Assembly (NCBI GenBank): GCA_020631355.1
Contig: JAHDHL010000032.1
Location: 1-57,996, forward strand
Source: Saprospiraceae bacterium
GTDB taxonomy: Bacteria > Bacteroidota > Bacteroidia > Chitinophagales > Saprospiraceae
Length of the DNA: 57,996 bases
Direction of reading: 5' to 3'
Below the pieces are notes generated by a model. That model was not told the DNA's origin. It worked only from the letters and a program-made list of their open reading frames with translations, and did no database searches. Below, piece by piece: positions 26,500-35,361 of the stretch. The translations under genes and the position numbers were made by a program. Positions within the stretch are counted from its first letter, which is position 1, and every line of letters begins with the position of its first letter.

Positions 26500-29400
26500 T
26501 TATTGAATAACAATGATTCCATTCAGCATCCGTTTATGATTCTGAACCCTGTACATATAGGGTCCGGATGCTAAATCATCAGTAGGGAAGAAGCCTGTTT
26601 TATTGATACTGATTTCCCTTATTTTCTTTCCCTTGGCATCAAAAAGGATTACGGTGCATTGCCCCTCTAATTCAGTAGTGATATTGAATCCATTCTGATG
26701 GGTCGGATTAGGGAATACCCGGACCATCTCTGCTTTGGGTTCTGGAATGGTTGGGTCAATCGAAACGGAGTTTCCTGCATTGGTAATGACGAATTGTCCC
26801 ATCTGATTGACGGAATTATCGGTTGAGAATGTAACACTACCATCCGTTCCTGCTTCTGCCATATCCGCTTGGTCAATATTTTCCCAGACATTACCATCTG
26901 CATTCTCCGTTCTTCTGAAAAGATTGAACGTATGGGGAATATCCTGATCTGCAGAAGTCACTTCACCCACTTCATCAAAACGGATTTGGCTTGACTCTGT
27001 AAAAGTACTACTGGTACCATAATTATTCAAAACCCAGTAACTTCTGGAAACGGGGTCAGAGTTCGGAAGCTGATCGGGATTCAGATTGATACGGGTTGTG
27101 ACGACCTCACCATTCGGATAAAAACCTGTATCCGCAAAATCCAAAGTGATTCCCGTATCATCAAAAACATATGAACCACCTGTATTAATTTCCAATCGAT
27201 GACTGACTCCGCCACCTACCGGAGCCGTGGATATAACCCGCTCAGCACCTGCTACAAGTGCTGCATGATTGACACCTGAACGGTCTGTGATTTCGCCTTG
27301 CATGCGATTGAACTGATAGTAGGAAATGAGGCTTGAATCATCTTGCGGAACCTTGGTCAGGTGTCTCAAATCCCTGATTTCATCTTGGCTTAGCGAACGG
27401 TCATAAATACACACTTCATCGATTAATCCCGTATAATTTCTTGAATTCCAACCCTTGTAACTACCTATCTTCATACTTCCGAGTTCTACTTCACCCAAAT
27501 TGACATTATGGGTAGAACTTTCACCATTCAGATAAATGGTAATGGATGTTGGAGTGGCTACCAAGGCTACATGTGACCATTGGTTAGGAGGAACGGTAAG
27601 TCCGCTGCCCCATGCCCACGAACCGTTCAGCCAATGGTATCCCAATTCGTTATTGGATCTGAAATTGAGTCCGGCAGATACGTCATCATTAAAAATGATA
27701 CCAGTAAAATCGGGTTGGAATCCATCCGGTTTGACCCATGCGGAAAAGGTCACTTCATTAGTTGTAATCCCCATATGATCTATCTGGGCATAATCACCTG
27801 CTTGATTCAATCTTAGTGCATACCCCGGAATGGTATCAGGTTCGCACTCATTCGAAATGGTCAGGATATCCGTCAGTGTTTGTGTACTGGTTCCATTGGC
27901 ATCAGTAACTGTCAGGGTAACAGAATATGTTCCTGCTTCTGAATAGACCACTTTGGGTTGTCTGATATCAGATGTACTTGGATTTCCTCCCTCGAATGAC
28001 CAAGACCATGTTGCTCCATTTTCATTCAATGCGGAATGATCGGAAAAATAGATGGTATCCCGACTACAATAGGATTGGAAACGGTCCATTGAAATTTGGG
28101 CGGATGGAGGAGCAGTTTCATATAGTTCGGCCTCATAAACGCTTCTATTGGTACCATTTCTAATCTTACCCTCCCTGTAGAACGGAATGAGTTCGGTAGA
28201 ATAGGTGCTACTTGGTAGTTCGGTATTGAAAATAGCCCAATCTCCCATAGTGGCATTCCTGTAGTAAACAGACCTACGCGTACCGATGTAAATGCCATCA
28301 TTGCTACCTCTTTGATACACGACATTGGTTATGGTTTCTCCGTCTAGCATGGAAGTGGAATAGGTAATCCATGAATTACCACCATTGGAGGAAACATAGA
28401 TTTGCTTACCATCCAATGCCGTTCCGCCATAGGGATTATTTCGGGTTATCCACACCTTATTCGGGTCATTATCACTGATGGTGATATCATATCTGACCCA
28501 TTCGTCACCACCTAATTCGGCAGAAGATGGGGTAACATCCGTCCATGTAGTTCCTCCATCATTAGTACGGTATATTTTTTTGGTTTCCCACCATCCCGGA
28601 TATAGTGTTACGTACATCACATCCGGATTGGACCAAGCTACTTCTATGACCTCTATATTCGCTTCGAAAGTATAGAGTGATTCGAAAGATAATCCATCGT
28701 CCTCGGTTACCCAAAGTTGGTCATCCTGTCCTACGAATATGCGGTTATACGATCTGGGGTCGAAAGCAAAAGGCGCATCCCATAAATCAGCATTGAAAGG
28801 CAAATCAAAAAGGTTGACCATACGGTCGCCTGAAAGGTGTTTTTCTCCCCAATCATAATAGACCTTGCGTTCGTCGGCATAGTTGACCTTGCCTAGAGTG
28901 TTATCTCCTCCTCCAGTGGATACCCAACCATTCTCATAAACATTATGATCCTTGAGTAGGGTTCCGTTATGATAGGTGCCACCCACCAAGACATCACCAT
29001 CCCAGAAACCGGCTCCGAAACCCCAGAAGTCTGTTCCTGCTATTCCTAGCATGCGCCTTTGAAAATTATCACCATTATCATCAGAGAAAAAGATACCACC
29101 ATCATTGGCGACCCACAATTCATTTCCAAAAAAGCGAATATCGTGAATGTCTGCATGGACATAATTGGGTTTGTAGGAATGACTCCAGGCAGATGGACAA
29201 GTAAAGGACTGGCCGCCATCATTTGAAATCCAAAGATTTACACCTCCCACATACAAATCATCGGCATTGGTGGGGGAGACATCGAAGGCAAGGTCATAGT
29301 AATATTGGCCACCATCATCTCCTCCTTGGTCATCCCATCCCATCAGATTCTGATTGGAATTGGGGTCGGGAACACCAGCAGGCTGTGGTCCGCAACAAGT

Positions 29401-30504
29401 TCGGGTCCAATTTTCTCCCGCGTCATCACTGACATAGATGCCATATAGGCCTGAACCACCATTCGCTGCACCTGTCAATAGGGCGAATACCTTATTGGGA
29501 GCGGCAGGTGAAACTGCTATTTCTGCCCTTTTTTGTTCATCGGGACCCTGTACGAATGGCCAACCATTCCCAATATTTGAAAATGAAATCCCTCCGTCAG
29601 TGGATTTGTAGAATTCAGTACGGTCAGCAATCTGTTTGACACTATAAAGAATGTCATTATTGGTTGGATGATATTCGAGTTCTTGGAATTCACCATCTTC
29701 TACTTTCGTAAAGCTATTACCGCCATCATCCGATCTGAATAATCCATCCTCCGCACAAAGGAATAGGATTTGATTGTTATTGGGGTGCATGACAATATCG
29801 GAGATTTCATGACCTGTCAATTGGAATGTGATATCACCAATGATATTCCAGGTATTTCCACCGTCAGTGGTTTTGTAAAGATTGCCACCACCCTCGAAAT
29901 AGACAATATTGTCGTCCGTATGGTCGATTTCTAATGCAATGATACCATTGATCAGCATGTCAAGATTCAGGGCTGTCCAGTTTTGCCCCTTATCGGTACT
30001 TTTCCATAGCCCAGCGGTAGCTGTACCGGCATACATTACATCCGGATTGGAAACGGATTGTTCTACTGTATAAACATGTGCAGCTCCAGCAGCATAGCTT
30101 CTGGCTTCCGACCCCTTATCAAAGTCGAACGGACCGATGCAGGTCCAAGGAGAAGTAGGTCCCCTCAATGCCTTTTGTGCTTCAATCCTATCCAGATATT
30201 CCTTATTCAGTCTTTGTGATTCCTGCCATGATGTCCCGGCTGAATAATTACCATTGATATCCCTTTTCAATACCCTTTTCAATCTTTTGAAATATTGGGT
30301 ATGCTCGTTTTTCTTGAACGGGTATTCCTTATAATAGGCATTGTATGCTGCTTCTATCGCACCAATATCTGGTTGGTCCTGATACATGAGTTGTACCCAT
30401 TCAGGCAGATTAGGATTATTCACATCATATTTCTTTTCCAATTTTTGAGCTGAAACTGAAAAAACCAAGAAAAGGAAAAAGCATAAGTTCCAATAAGCTT
30501 TCAT
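26500..30504 (-). CDS. Large secreted BNR/sortilin-like propeller protein with PKD, LamG and T9SS domains
   Basis: A 1334-residue secreted protein. Signal peptide 1-19. Residues about 110-780 are a beta-propeller region with many Asp-box/BNR repeats (KSTDKGQNWTAL, KTTDGGNTWNIIG, RSDDGGNSFT, YVSDDAGENWTR, WISNDGGQSF), similar to the VPS10/sortilin and GH74 propellers. A PKD domain follows (about 798-881: WSWSFEGG ... YSEAGTYSVTLTVTD), then a LamG concanavalin fold (about 891-1035), a ~200-residue beta region and a type A CTD (VRVFPNPTHQNGFNI). No catalytic residues could be assigned. Carbohydrate or matrix binding is likely (inference), between a GH81 enzyme and a GH74-like protein. Confidence 0.85.
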   Translation of the reverse strand: MKAYWNLCFFLFLVFSVSAQKLEKKYDVNNPNLPEWVQLMYQDQPDIGAIEAAYNAYYKEYPFKKNEHTQYFKRLKRVLKRDINGNYSAGTSWQESQRLNKEYLDRIEAQKALRGPTSPWTCIGPFDFDKGSEARSYAAGAAHVYTVEQSVSNPDVMYAGTATAGLWKSTDKGQNWTALNLDMLINGIIALEIDHTDDNIVYFEGGGNLYKTTDGGNTWNIIGDITFQLTGHEISDIVMHPNNNQILFLCAEDGLFRSDDGGNSFTKVEDGEFQELEYHPTNNDILYSVKQIADRTEFYKSTDGGISFSNIGNGWPFVQGPDEQKRAEIAVSPAAPNKVFALLTGAANGGSGLYGIYVSDDAGENWTRTCCGPQPAGVPDPNSNQNLMGWDDQGGDDGGQYYYDLAFDVSPTNADDLYVGGVNLWISNDGGQSFTCPSAWSHSYKPNYVHADIHDIRFFGNELWVANDGGIFFSDDNGDNFQRRMLGIAGTDFWGFGAGFWDGDVLVGGTYHNGTLLKDHNVYENGWVSTGGGDNTLGKVNYADERKVYYDWGEKHLSGDRMVNLFDLPFNADLWDAPFAFDPRSYNRIFVGQDDQLWVTEDDGLSFESLYTFEANIEVIEVAWSNPDVMYVTLYPGWWETKKIYRTNDGGTTWTDVTPSSAELGGDEWVRYDITISDNDPNKVWITRNNPYGGTALDGKQIYVSSNGGNSWITYSTSMLDGETITNVVYQRGSNDGIYIGTRRSVYYRNATMGDWAIFNTELPSSTYSTELIPFYREGKIRNGTNRSVYEAELYETAPPSAQISMDRFQSYCSRDTIYFSDHSALNENGATWSWSFEGGNPSTSDIRQPKVVYSEAGTYSVTLTVTDANGTSTQTLTDILTISNECEPDTIPGYALRLNQAGDYAQIDHMGITTNEVTFSAWVKPDGFQPDFTGIIFNDDVSAGLNFRSNNELGYHWLNGSWAWGSGLTVPPNQWSHVALVATPTSITIYLNGESSTHNVNLGEVELGSMKIGSYKGWNSRNYTGLIDEVCIYDRSLSQDEIRDLRHLTKVPQDDSSLISYYQFNRMQGEITDRSGVNHAALVAGAERVISTAPVGGGVSHRLEINTGGSYVFDDTGITLDFADTGFYPNGEVVTTRINLNPDQLPNSDPVSRSYWVLNNYGTSSTFTESSQIRFDEVGEVTSADQDIPHTFNLFRRTENADGNVWENIDQADMAEAGTDGSVTFSTDNSVNQMGQFVITNAGNSVSIDPTIPEPKAEMVRVFPNPTHQNGFNITTELEGQCTVILFDAKGKKIREISINKTGFFPTDDLASGPYMYRVQNHKRMLNGIIVIQ

Positions 30505-30625
30505 ACGAACTGATTTTGAATTGCAAATAAGTAGGGTAGTGGATTGGTGCCAAAGATAATGAAAAGCTAAGGGAATGGACTTTAGGGAATGTCGCTCGTT
30601 CTACTTAATTCGGGAAAGTATGAAA

Positions 30626-30658
30626 TAAAAAACTGCCGGGTTCAATAAGCCCGGCAGT
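30626..30658 (-). terminator. Orphan minus-strand terminator
   Basis: A perfect 9-bp stem ACTGCCGGG/CCCGGCAGT (30632-30640 with 30650-30658) followed on the minus strand by a T-rich run (complement of 30626-30631). No ordinary gene ends here on this strand; it would terminate the mini-ORF transcript. Confidence 0.85.
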
Positions 30659-30667
30659 CTGGAGGTG

Positions 30668-30736
30668 TTATGATTCAGAATGACTCAGAATGGCTTTCCT
30701 TTGAAAGATAACATTATCAAATCTGAACCGGATCAC
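30668..30736 (-). CDS. Candidate 22-residue small protein with strong Shine-Dalgarno
   Basis: A GTG at 30736 preceded by AGGAGGT (30743-30749) at a 6-nt spacing, an optimal ribosome site that is rare in this phylum. The reading is 22 codons, beginning MIRFRFDNVI and including QRKAILSHS (basic, one hydrophobic patch), ending in TAA 10 bp before a perfect terminator. The SD, ORF and terminator form a compact unit of ~120 nt. An ATG two bases earlier (30738) meets TGA at once. No promoter of the TAnnTTTG type was found; TATGTTTA upstream is close. It may be a small protein or an sRNA whose SD-like sequence has another role. Confidence 0.35.
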   Translation of the reverse strand: MIRFRFDNVIFQRKAILSHSES

Positions 30737-30870
30737 ATTATTACCTCCTAACCAATTTTCTTATATATATCTAGTATAATAAACATATGTGCATTTTAAA
30801 GAAGACGCATAGATATAATGTGGGTTGGGAAAAAAGTAACAGTTGTTTTCAAAAAATCATTTTTCATCTA

Positions 30871-30901
30871 TTGTAAGGACTCGATGAACTAATTAATTTT
30901 G
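30871..30901 (+). promoter_or_regulatory. Promoter of nspC
   Basis: TTG (30871-30873), a 20-nt spacer and TAATTTTG (30894-30901) match the Bacteroidota -33/-7 consensus. Transcription would start about 7 nt downstream, giving a leader of under 20 nt before the ATG at 30926. Confidence 0.72.
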
Positions 30902-30925
30902 TTGGGTCATTACTAAATTTTTATC

Positions 30926-32065
30926 ATGGAAAGATGGAATGGGATTGCTTCGCCCGCTTATATTTTGGATGAAGAAGCTTTGATAAGGAATCTGAGACTG
31001 ATACAGCAAGTGAAAGAGGAAGCCGGAATATCGATAATATTGGCATTCAAGGGCTTTGCGATGTGGTCTGTATTTGATACAGTGTCCCAATATTTGGATG
31101 GTGCAACGGCAAGTTCCTTGGCTGAGGCTAGGTTGTGTTATGAGGAGATGCGAACCAAGGCCCATACTTATTCAGTGGCTTATATTCCTAGGGAATTTGA
31201 TGAAATTGCCAAATATTCCAGTCACATAACATTTAATTCCTTGGCACAATTTGAACGATTCAAAGGGACTCTGACTTCATATCAGAATCAGATTTCTGTC
31301 GGACTAAGGGTCAATCCTTTGTATTCTGAAGTGGAAACGGATTTGTATAATCCATGTGCGTCAGGTAGTAGATTAGGGGTCATGCCCAAGGATTTGGAGC
31401 ATGGATTACCGCTTGGAGTGGAGGGCATCCATTTTCATGCCTTGTGTGAGAATGATTCCCATGTTTTGGAAAAGACCTTATCTTCCTTGGAATTGCATTA
31501 TCCGAAAGCCTTACAACAAGCCCGATGGGTAAATATGGGGGGTGGTCATCTCATGACCCGTAAGGGATATGATATTGAACATCTCATTAGATTATTGAAA
31601 CAATTCAGGAAGAAACACCAAGTGGACATTATCATGGAGCCGGGTAGTGCCATTGCATGGGAAACAGGGCATTTGATGGCCTCTGTATTGGATATTGTAG
31701 AGAATGATGGTATTCGTACAGCGATTTTGGATATCTCATTTACTTGTCACCAACCGGATACCTTGGAGATGCCGTATCGTCCGGAAATTATAGGAGCATC
31801 CTCCGAACCCATTGCTGGCCAACCTAAGTATAGATTAGGCGGAGTGTCCTGCCTTGCAGGGGATTTTATTGAGGCTTATTCTTTTGATCATGAACTCAAG
31901 GTAGGCGATCAGGTTATATTTGAGGATATGATGCACTATACAATGGTCAAGACTACAATGTTCAATGGAGTGACACATCCTGATATTGTCATTCATAAAA
32001 CGGATGGTACCCAGCATCTGGTTAGGAGATTCGGGTATGAGGATTATAAGAATAGATTGAGTTGA
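30926..32065 (+). CDS. nspC: Carboxynorspermidine decarboxylase
   Basis: PLP-dependent decarboxylase (alanine racemase/group IV fold), 379 residues, converting carboxy(nor)spermidine to (nor)spermidine. The PLP lysine is K42 in ILAFKGFAMW. GATASSLAEARL is the family stretch after it, GIHFHALCEND binds the phosphate/ring, and the C-terminal half has NMGGGHLMT, MEPGSAIAWETG and CLAGDFIEAY (conserved active-site Cys). It has its own promoter. The partner synthase lies at 15440 and agmatinase at 13828, so polyamine genes are dispersed over 18 kb rather than in one operon. Confidence 0.93.
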   Translation: MERWNGIASPAYILDEEALIRNLRLIQQVKEEAGISIILAFKGFAMWSVFDTVSQYLDGATASSLAEARLCYEEMRTKAHTYSVAYIPREFDEIAKYSSHITFNSLAQFERFKGTLTSYQNQISVGLRVNPLYSEVETDLYNPCASGSRLGVMPKDLEHGLPLGVEGIHFHALCENDSHVLEKTLSSLELHYPKALQQARWVNMGGGHLMTRKGYDIEHLIRLLKQFRKKHQVDIIMEPGSAIAWETGHLMASVLDIVENDGIRTAILDISFTCHQPDTLEMPYRPEIIGASSEPIAGQPKYRLGGVSCLAGDFIEAYSFDHELKVGDQVIFEDMMHYTMVKTTMFNGVTHPDIVIHKTDGTQHLVRRFGYEDYKNRLS

Positions 32066-32123
32066 TGGATTTCTATAATTAGAGGAATCAACTTACATTT
32101 AAAGCCGCATCACAAGAATAAAG

Positions 32124-34829
32124 ATGAATAGAATTCTGTCAATACTGTTTCTGTTGTCCTTGAATTCCAATGGAATCATGGCACAAACATGGCAACAGAC
32201 TCCCATGTATGGTGGCGGTTATGTTACGGGATTGATTCCTCATCCTACCGATACGGACCAACTGTATGCAAGAATAGATGTGGGAGGAATCTATCATACG
32301 ACGGATGGAGGTGATAATTGGTCATCACTGACCCAGGATATCATCAAGGACAGTAAAAGAAACTTTCAGGTTCGTTCTTTTGCAATTGATTCGAATACTC
32401 CCAATGATATGTATTTCATTACAGGTAACAGCCAATATTCCACGGATGCTGCCTTATGGATTTCCTCGGACTCAGGTAACAATTGGAGTCGTCAGCAGGC
32501 TCCACTTTCCATTGGCGGGAATGGTTTCGCTCGTTCTTCGGGAGAGACGCTGGTGATTCATCCTACGGATAATACCCAACTCATCATGGGTGGGCAACCA
32601 ACTTTCGATTGGGGAACCAATTCGTTCAACGGAGATGGAGGATTATATCAATACGACAAGACCAATGGCCAGTTTACCGCCTTGGCTGGTAATACTTTGG
32701 ACAATGCATGGATTAATTCTATTAAGGTGCATCCGACGAATACCGATTTATTATTCATATCCACGGTAGTTTTTACCATCAATTCAGGGACTACGACGAA
32801 CGAGGGACTCTGGACCTATCAAATATCCACAGGAATACTGACCCAAATCAAAACAGAGGAAGTATTCGATTTCGATTTTGATTCGGGTTCTGCCAATACC
32901 ATCGTGACGACCCAGTCCAATGGAATATCCTACACAACCAATGGCGGTACGACCTGGTCGGCTTTGAATGCGCCATTCGGCCACGATTATAATTACTTCG
33001 TAACCTGCCATCCGAGTCAGGCCAATCACTGGTTCTTCGGTTATTGGGATGCCTTCGGAGCCAATGGAATTGTAGAAACAACAGATGGTGGGAATAACTA
33101 TTACGAAACAAAGTATAATGGAGGAACGAATCAATCCCAAGTGATACATCCGAGTTATGCCAATGATAATTACAAACCAGGATTTGGGAATTCTAATTCA
33201 ACCTTAATCTTTACAGATGCCAATACGGCATATGCTACGGATTGGCATGGAGTATGGAAAACCACAGATGCCGCATCTGATTTAGTCACAAATACAACTG
33301 CCGGTAATACGGACAACAGCAATTGGTCTTGGACATGGAAAACTCAAGGAATTTATAATCTGGTTCAGGTCAGATTATCCGTACATCCTACGGATGCGAA
33401 TACGATTTATCACTGTTTGGCAGATATCGGTTATTATACTTCAACAGATGGGAATACCACAGCCAGTCACCCCTCACTTTTTCCGATTACAAGTACCTAT
33501 AATATCCAAATGGCTCCATCTGACCCTAATGTGGGCTATGCGGTAGGTAAACACCATTCGGGTAAAGGACGGATTGTCAGGACATCTGATGCTGGTTCCA
33601 GTTGGGTGGAACCAGTCAGTAATTTTGTTTGGGGAAGTAGTTATTTCGAGACCAATAATTCAGCAGCTGTAACGGATATTCAAATCTCCTCAGTGGATGA
33701 GGATGTATTCATTGTTGGAATAGAATCCGGAAGCATGTCCAATCAGGTCTATCGCTCGAATGATGGAGGAATGACCTATGCATCATGGGATAATGGAATA
33801 ACAACGATGGGTATTTTCAAGACATGGACTCCTTTGGATAAGTTGATTAAGGATGCCAATGGTACCACATTTTATATTTATCATCAATCCCAATTATATA
33901 AGAGGGATTTGAGTGATGCTGCTTGGGTTTCCTTGACCAATCCTACAGGTACGGGGTGGTTTGCACAGGTCATTTCACATCCTACGGATACCAATATTTT
34001 GTACGCAACGCAATATAATAATGGTATCTACAAGTCGATAGATGGTGGGAATTCATGGACGGCTATTCCATCCAATGGTATGAGGACGACAGCTATCACC
34101 TCATATCAGAATAGGATTGTGGTAGTGGATGGGGATGATGCCAATACACAGAAACCTATGAACCTTTTCTATTCTGATGATGACGGATTGAACTGGAATG
34201 CCGTGGGGACGAGTGGTTTGTATTCAATGTTGAATGGAATCCGATTAATCAACCCTACCACACTCATCGGATGGGGAGAGAATACGGGTTCTGCCAGGAT
34301 TTCCTTACCTGCGATTTTACCTGTGGAATGGCTAGGATTTGAAGCTAGGTTCAATGATCGTTATGATGCGGTATTGAACTGGAGCACATTATCAGAAACG
34401 AATAATAAGGGGTTTGAGATTTATCATTCTAAGGATGCTGGCCATTGGGGAAAAATTGGTTATGTGTACGGGAATGAAAATACGGCAGAGCGAACGGATT
34501 ATGAATTCATCCATCCTAATCCTAGCTTAGGGAAGAATTACTATTACTTAAAACAATTGGATTTTTCAGGTGACTTTGAAAGGTCGGAAATAAGAATATT
34601 GGATTTGATTGCAGATGCATTCCAATTGTATCCTAATCCCACACAAGATGAGTTGTATATTACAGGAAAAGGCGGAATACCATTTCAGATAGTCGATTTG
34701 AATGGTCGAACCATTTATGAGGGCATCACCCAGGAAGGACAAAGTCGTATTGCTGTTTCTGGTTGGGAGCGGGGAACATACATCTGGATGACTTCCATGC
34801 AGACGACCCAATTCATACTAATTGACTAG
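32124..34829 (+). CDS. GH74-like secreted beta-propeller protein with T9SS type A domain
   Basis: A 901-residue secreted protein. Signal peptide 1-20 (NGIMAQ). The mature N-terminus W-x-PMYGGGYVTGLIPHPTD followed by LYARIDVGGIYHTTDGG matches the first blade of GH74 xyloglucanases; D52 of YARIDVGG corresponds to the conserved catalytic Asp there. Repeated blades (STDGNTT, RTSDAGSSW, RSNDGGMTY, KSIDGGNSW) continue to about 730. The second catalytic Asp could not be identified. Then comes an Fn3-like module (LPVEWLGFEARFND) and a type A CTD (FQLYPNPTQDELYI). Xyloglucan or other beta-glucan activity is plausible, not proven. It follows nspC by 58 bp, and the next gene overlaps its stop. Confidence 0.8.
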   Translation: MNRILSILFLLSLNSNGIMAQTWQQTPMYGGGYVTGLIPHPTDTDQLYARIDVGGIYHTTDGGDNWSSLTQDIIKDSKRNFQVRSFAIDSNTPNDMYFITGNSQYSTDAALWISSDSGNNWSRQQAPLSIGGNGFARSSGETLVIHPTDNTQLIMGGQPTFDWGTNSFNGDGGLYQYDKTNGQFTALAGNTLDNAWINSIKVHPTNTDLLFISTVVFTINSGTTTNEGLWTYQISTGILTQIKTEEVFDFDFDSGSANTIVTTQSNGISYTTNGGTTWSALNAPFGHDYNYFVTCHPSQANHWFFGYWDAFGANGIVETTDGGNNYYETKYNGGTNQSQVIHPSYANDNYKPGFGNSNSTLIFTDANTAYATDWHGVWKTTDAASDLVTNTTAGNTDNSNWSWTWKTQGIYNLVQVRLSVHPTDANTIYHCLADIGYYTSTDGNTTASHPSLFPITSTYNIQMAPSDPNVGYAVGKHHSGKGRIVRTSDAGSSWVEPVSNFVWGSSYFETNNSAAVTDIQISSVDEDVFIVGIESGSMSNQVYRSNDGGMTYASWDNGITTMGIFKTWTPLDKLIKDANGTTFYIYHQSQLYKRDLSDAAWVSLTNPTGTGWFAQVISHPTDTNILYATQYNNGIYKSIDGGNSWTAIPSNGMRTTAITSYQNRIVVVDGDDANTQKPMNLFYSDDDGLNWNAVGTSGLYSMLNGIRLINPTTLIGWGENTGSARISLPAILPVEWLGFEARFNDRYDAVLNWSTLSETNNKGFEIYHSKDAGHWGKIGYVYGNENTAERTDYEFIHPNPSLGKNYYYLKQLDFSGDFERSEIRILDLIADAFQLYPNPTQDELYITGKGGIPFQIVDLNGRTIYEGITQEGQSRIAVSGWERGTYIWMTSMQTTQFILID

Positions 34830-35355
34830 TTTTCCATACCATATCCGTCCTTTTGAGGAAAGGGATGCTGATGCATTCTTTTTATTATTAATGGAGAATA
34901 AGCATCGATTGCTGAATTATTTTCCCATCAGTATTGGCGAAATCAAGGATTTGAAATCTACATTGAAATATATACGTTCCAAAATCAAGGCAGCCAAGGA
35001 TAAGAAACAATTCGCTTTTGTGATTGAGGAAAAAGCAACGGATGAATTGGTAGGTTACCTAATCGTCAAAAATCTGAATTGGACCATCAGGGAGTGCGAA
35101 CTAGCTTATTGGATAGGTCAGGGATTCGAGGGGCAGGGTATCATGTCTTATTCCATGCGGCAAATCATCCGATTTTGTTTTGATTATCTCGAAATATTCC
35201 GAATCTTTCTTAGGATTGATCCCATTAATTTTAAGAGCAAAGGACTCGCTTTAAGGAATGGTTTCAGTCTCCATCATGTAGCAGAAAAGGAATACAAAAG
35301 AGGAGATGACCAATGGATAGATGTGGAATATTGGGAATTGCTCAATACCACTTGA
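34822..35355 (+). CDS. GNAT N-acetyltransferase (RimJ/RimL-like)
   Basis: A 177-residue GNAT-fold acetyltransferase using acetyl-CoA. The first strand is HIRPFEERDADAFFLLL, then KKQFAFVIEEKATDELVGYLIVKNL, ECELAYWIGQGFEGQGIMSYSMRQII (the Q/R-x-x-G-x-G/A CoA loop is reduced to GFEGQGIM), EIFRIFLRIDPINFKSKGLALRNGF. This pattern is that of the ribosomal-protein-serine acetyltransferase group. The only start that keeps strand 1 is TTG at 34822, which overlaps the preceding stop codon region (TTGACTAG). Translation is probably coupled to the upstream gene. The actual substrate is unknown. Confidence 0.78.
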   Translation: MTSFPYHIRPFEERDADAFFLLLMENKHRLLNYFPISIGEIKDLKSTLKYIRSKIKAAKDKKQFAFVIEEKATDELVGYLIVKNLNWTIRECELAYWIGQGFEGQGIMSYSMRQIIRFCFDYLEIFRIFLRIDPINFKSKGLALRNGFSLHHVAEKEYKRGDDQWIDVEYWELLNTT

Positions 35356-35361
35356 CGGACA

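Larger units (their letters stand above)
30505..30925. other. 421-bp intergenic region holding a mini-ORF, terminator and nspC promoter
   Basis: Between two divergent genes. It contains a minus-strand terminator that no annotated gene would need, a Shine-Dalgarno-led mini-ORF reading into it, and the plus-strand nspC promoter. The remainder (30505-30625, 30750-30870) is AT-rich with no further feature seen. Confidence 0.7.

Noticed and set aside
30670-30711. 13-codon plus-strand ORF with GGAGGTG before its ATG
   Set aside because: It is shorter, overlaps the minus-strand candidate and has no terminator of its own; the SD-like text is probably a by-product.
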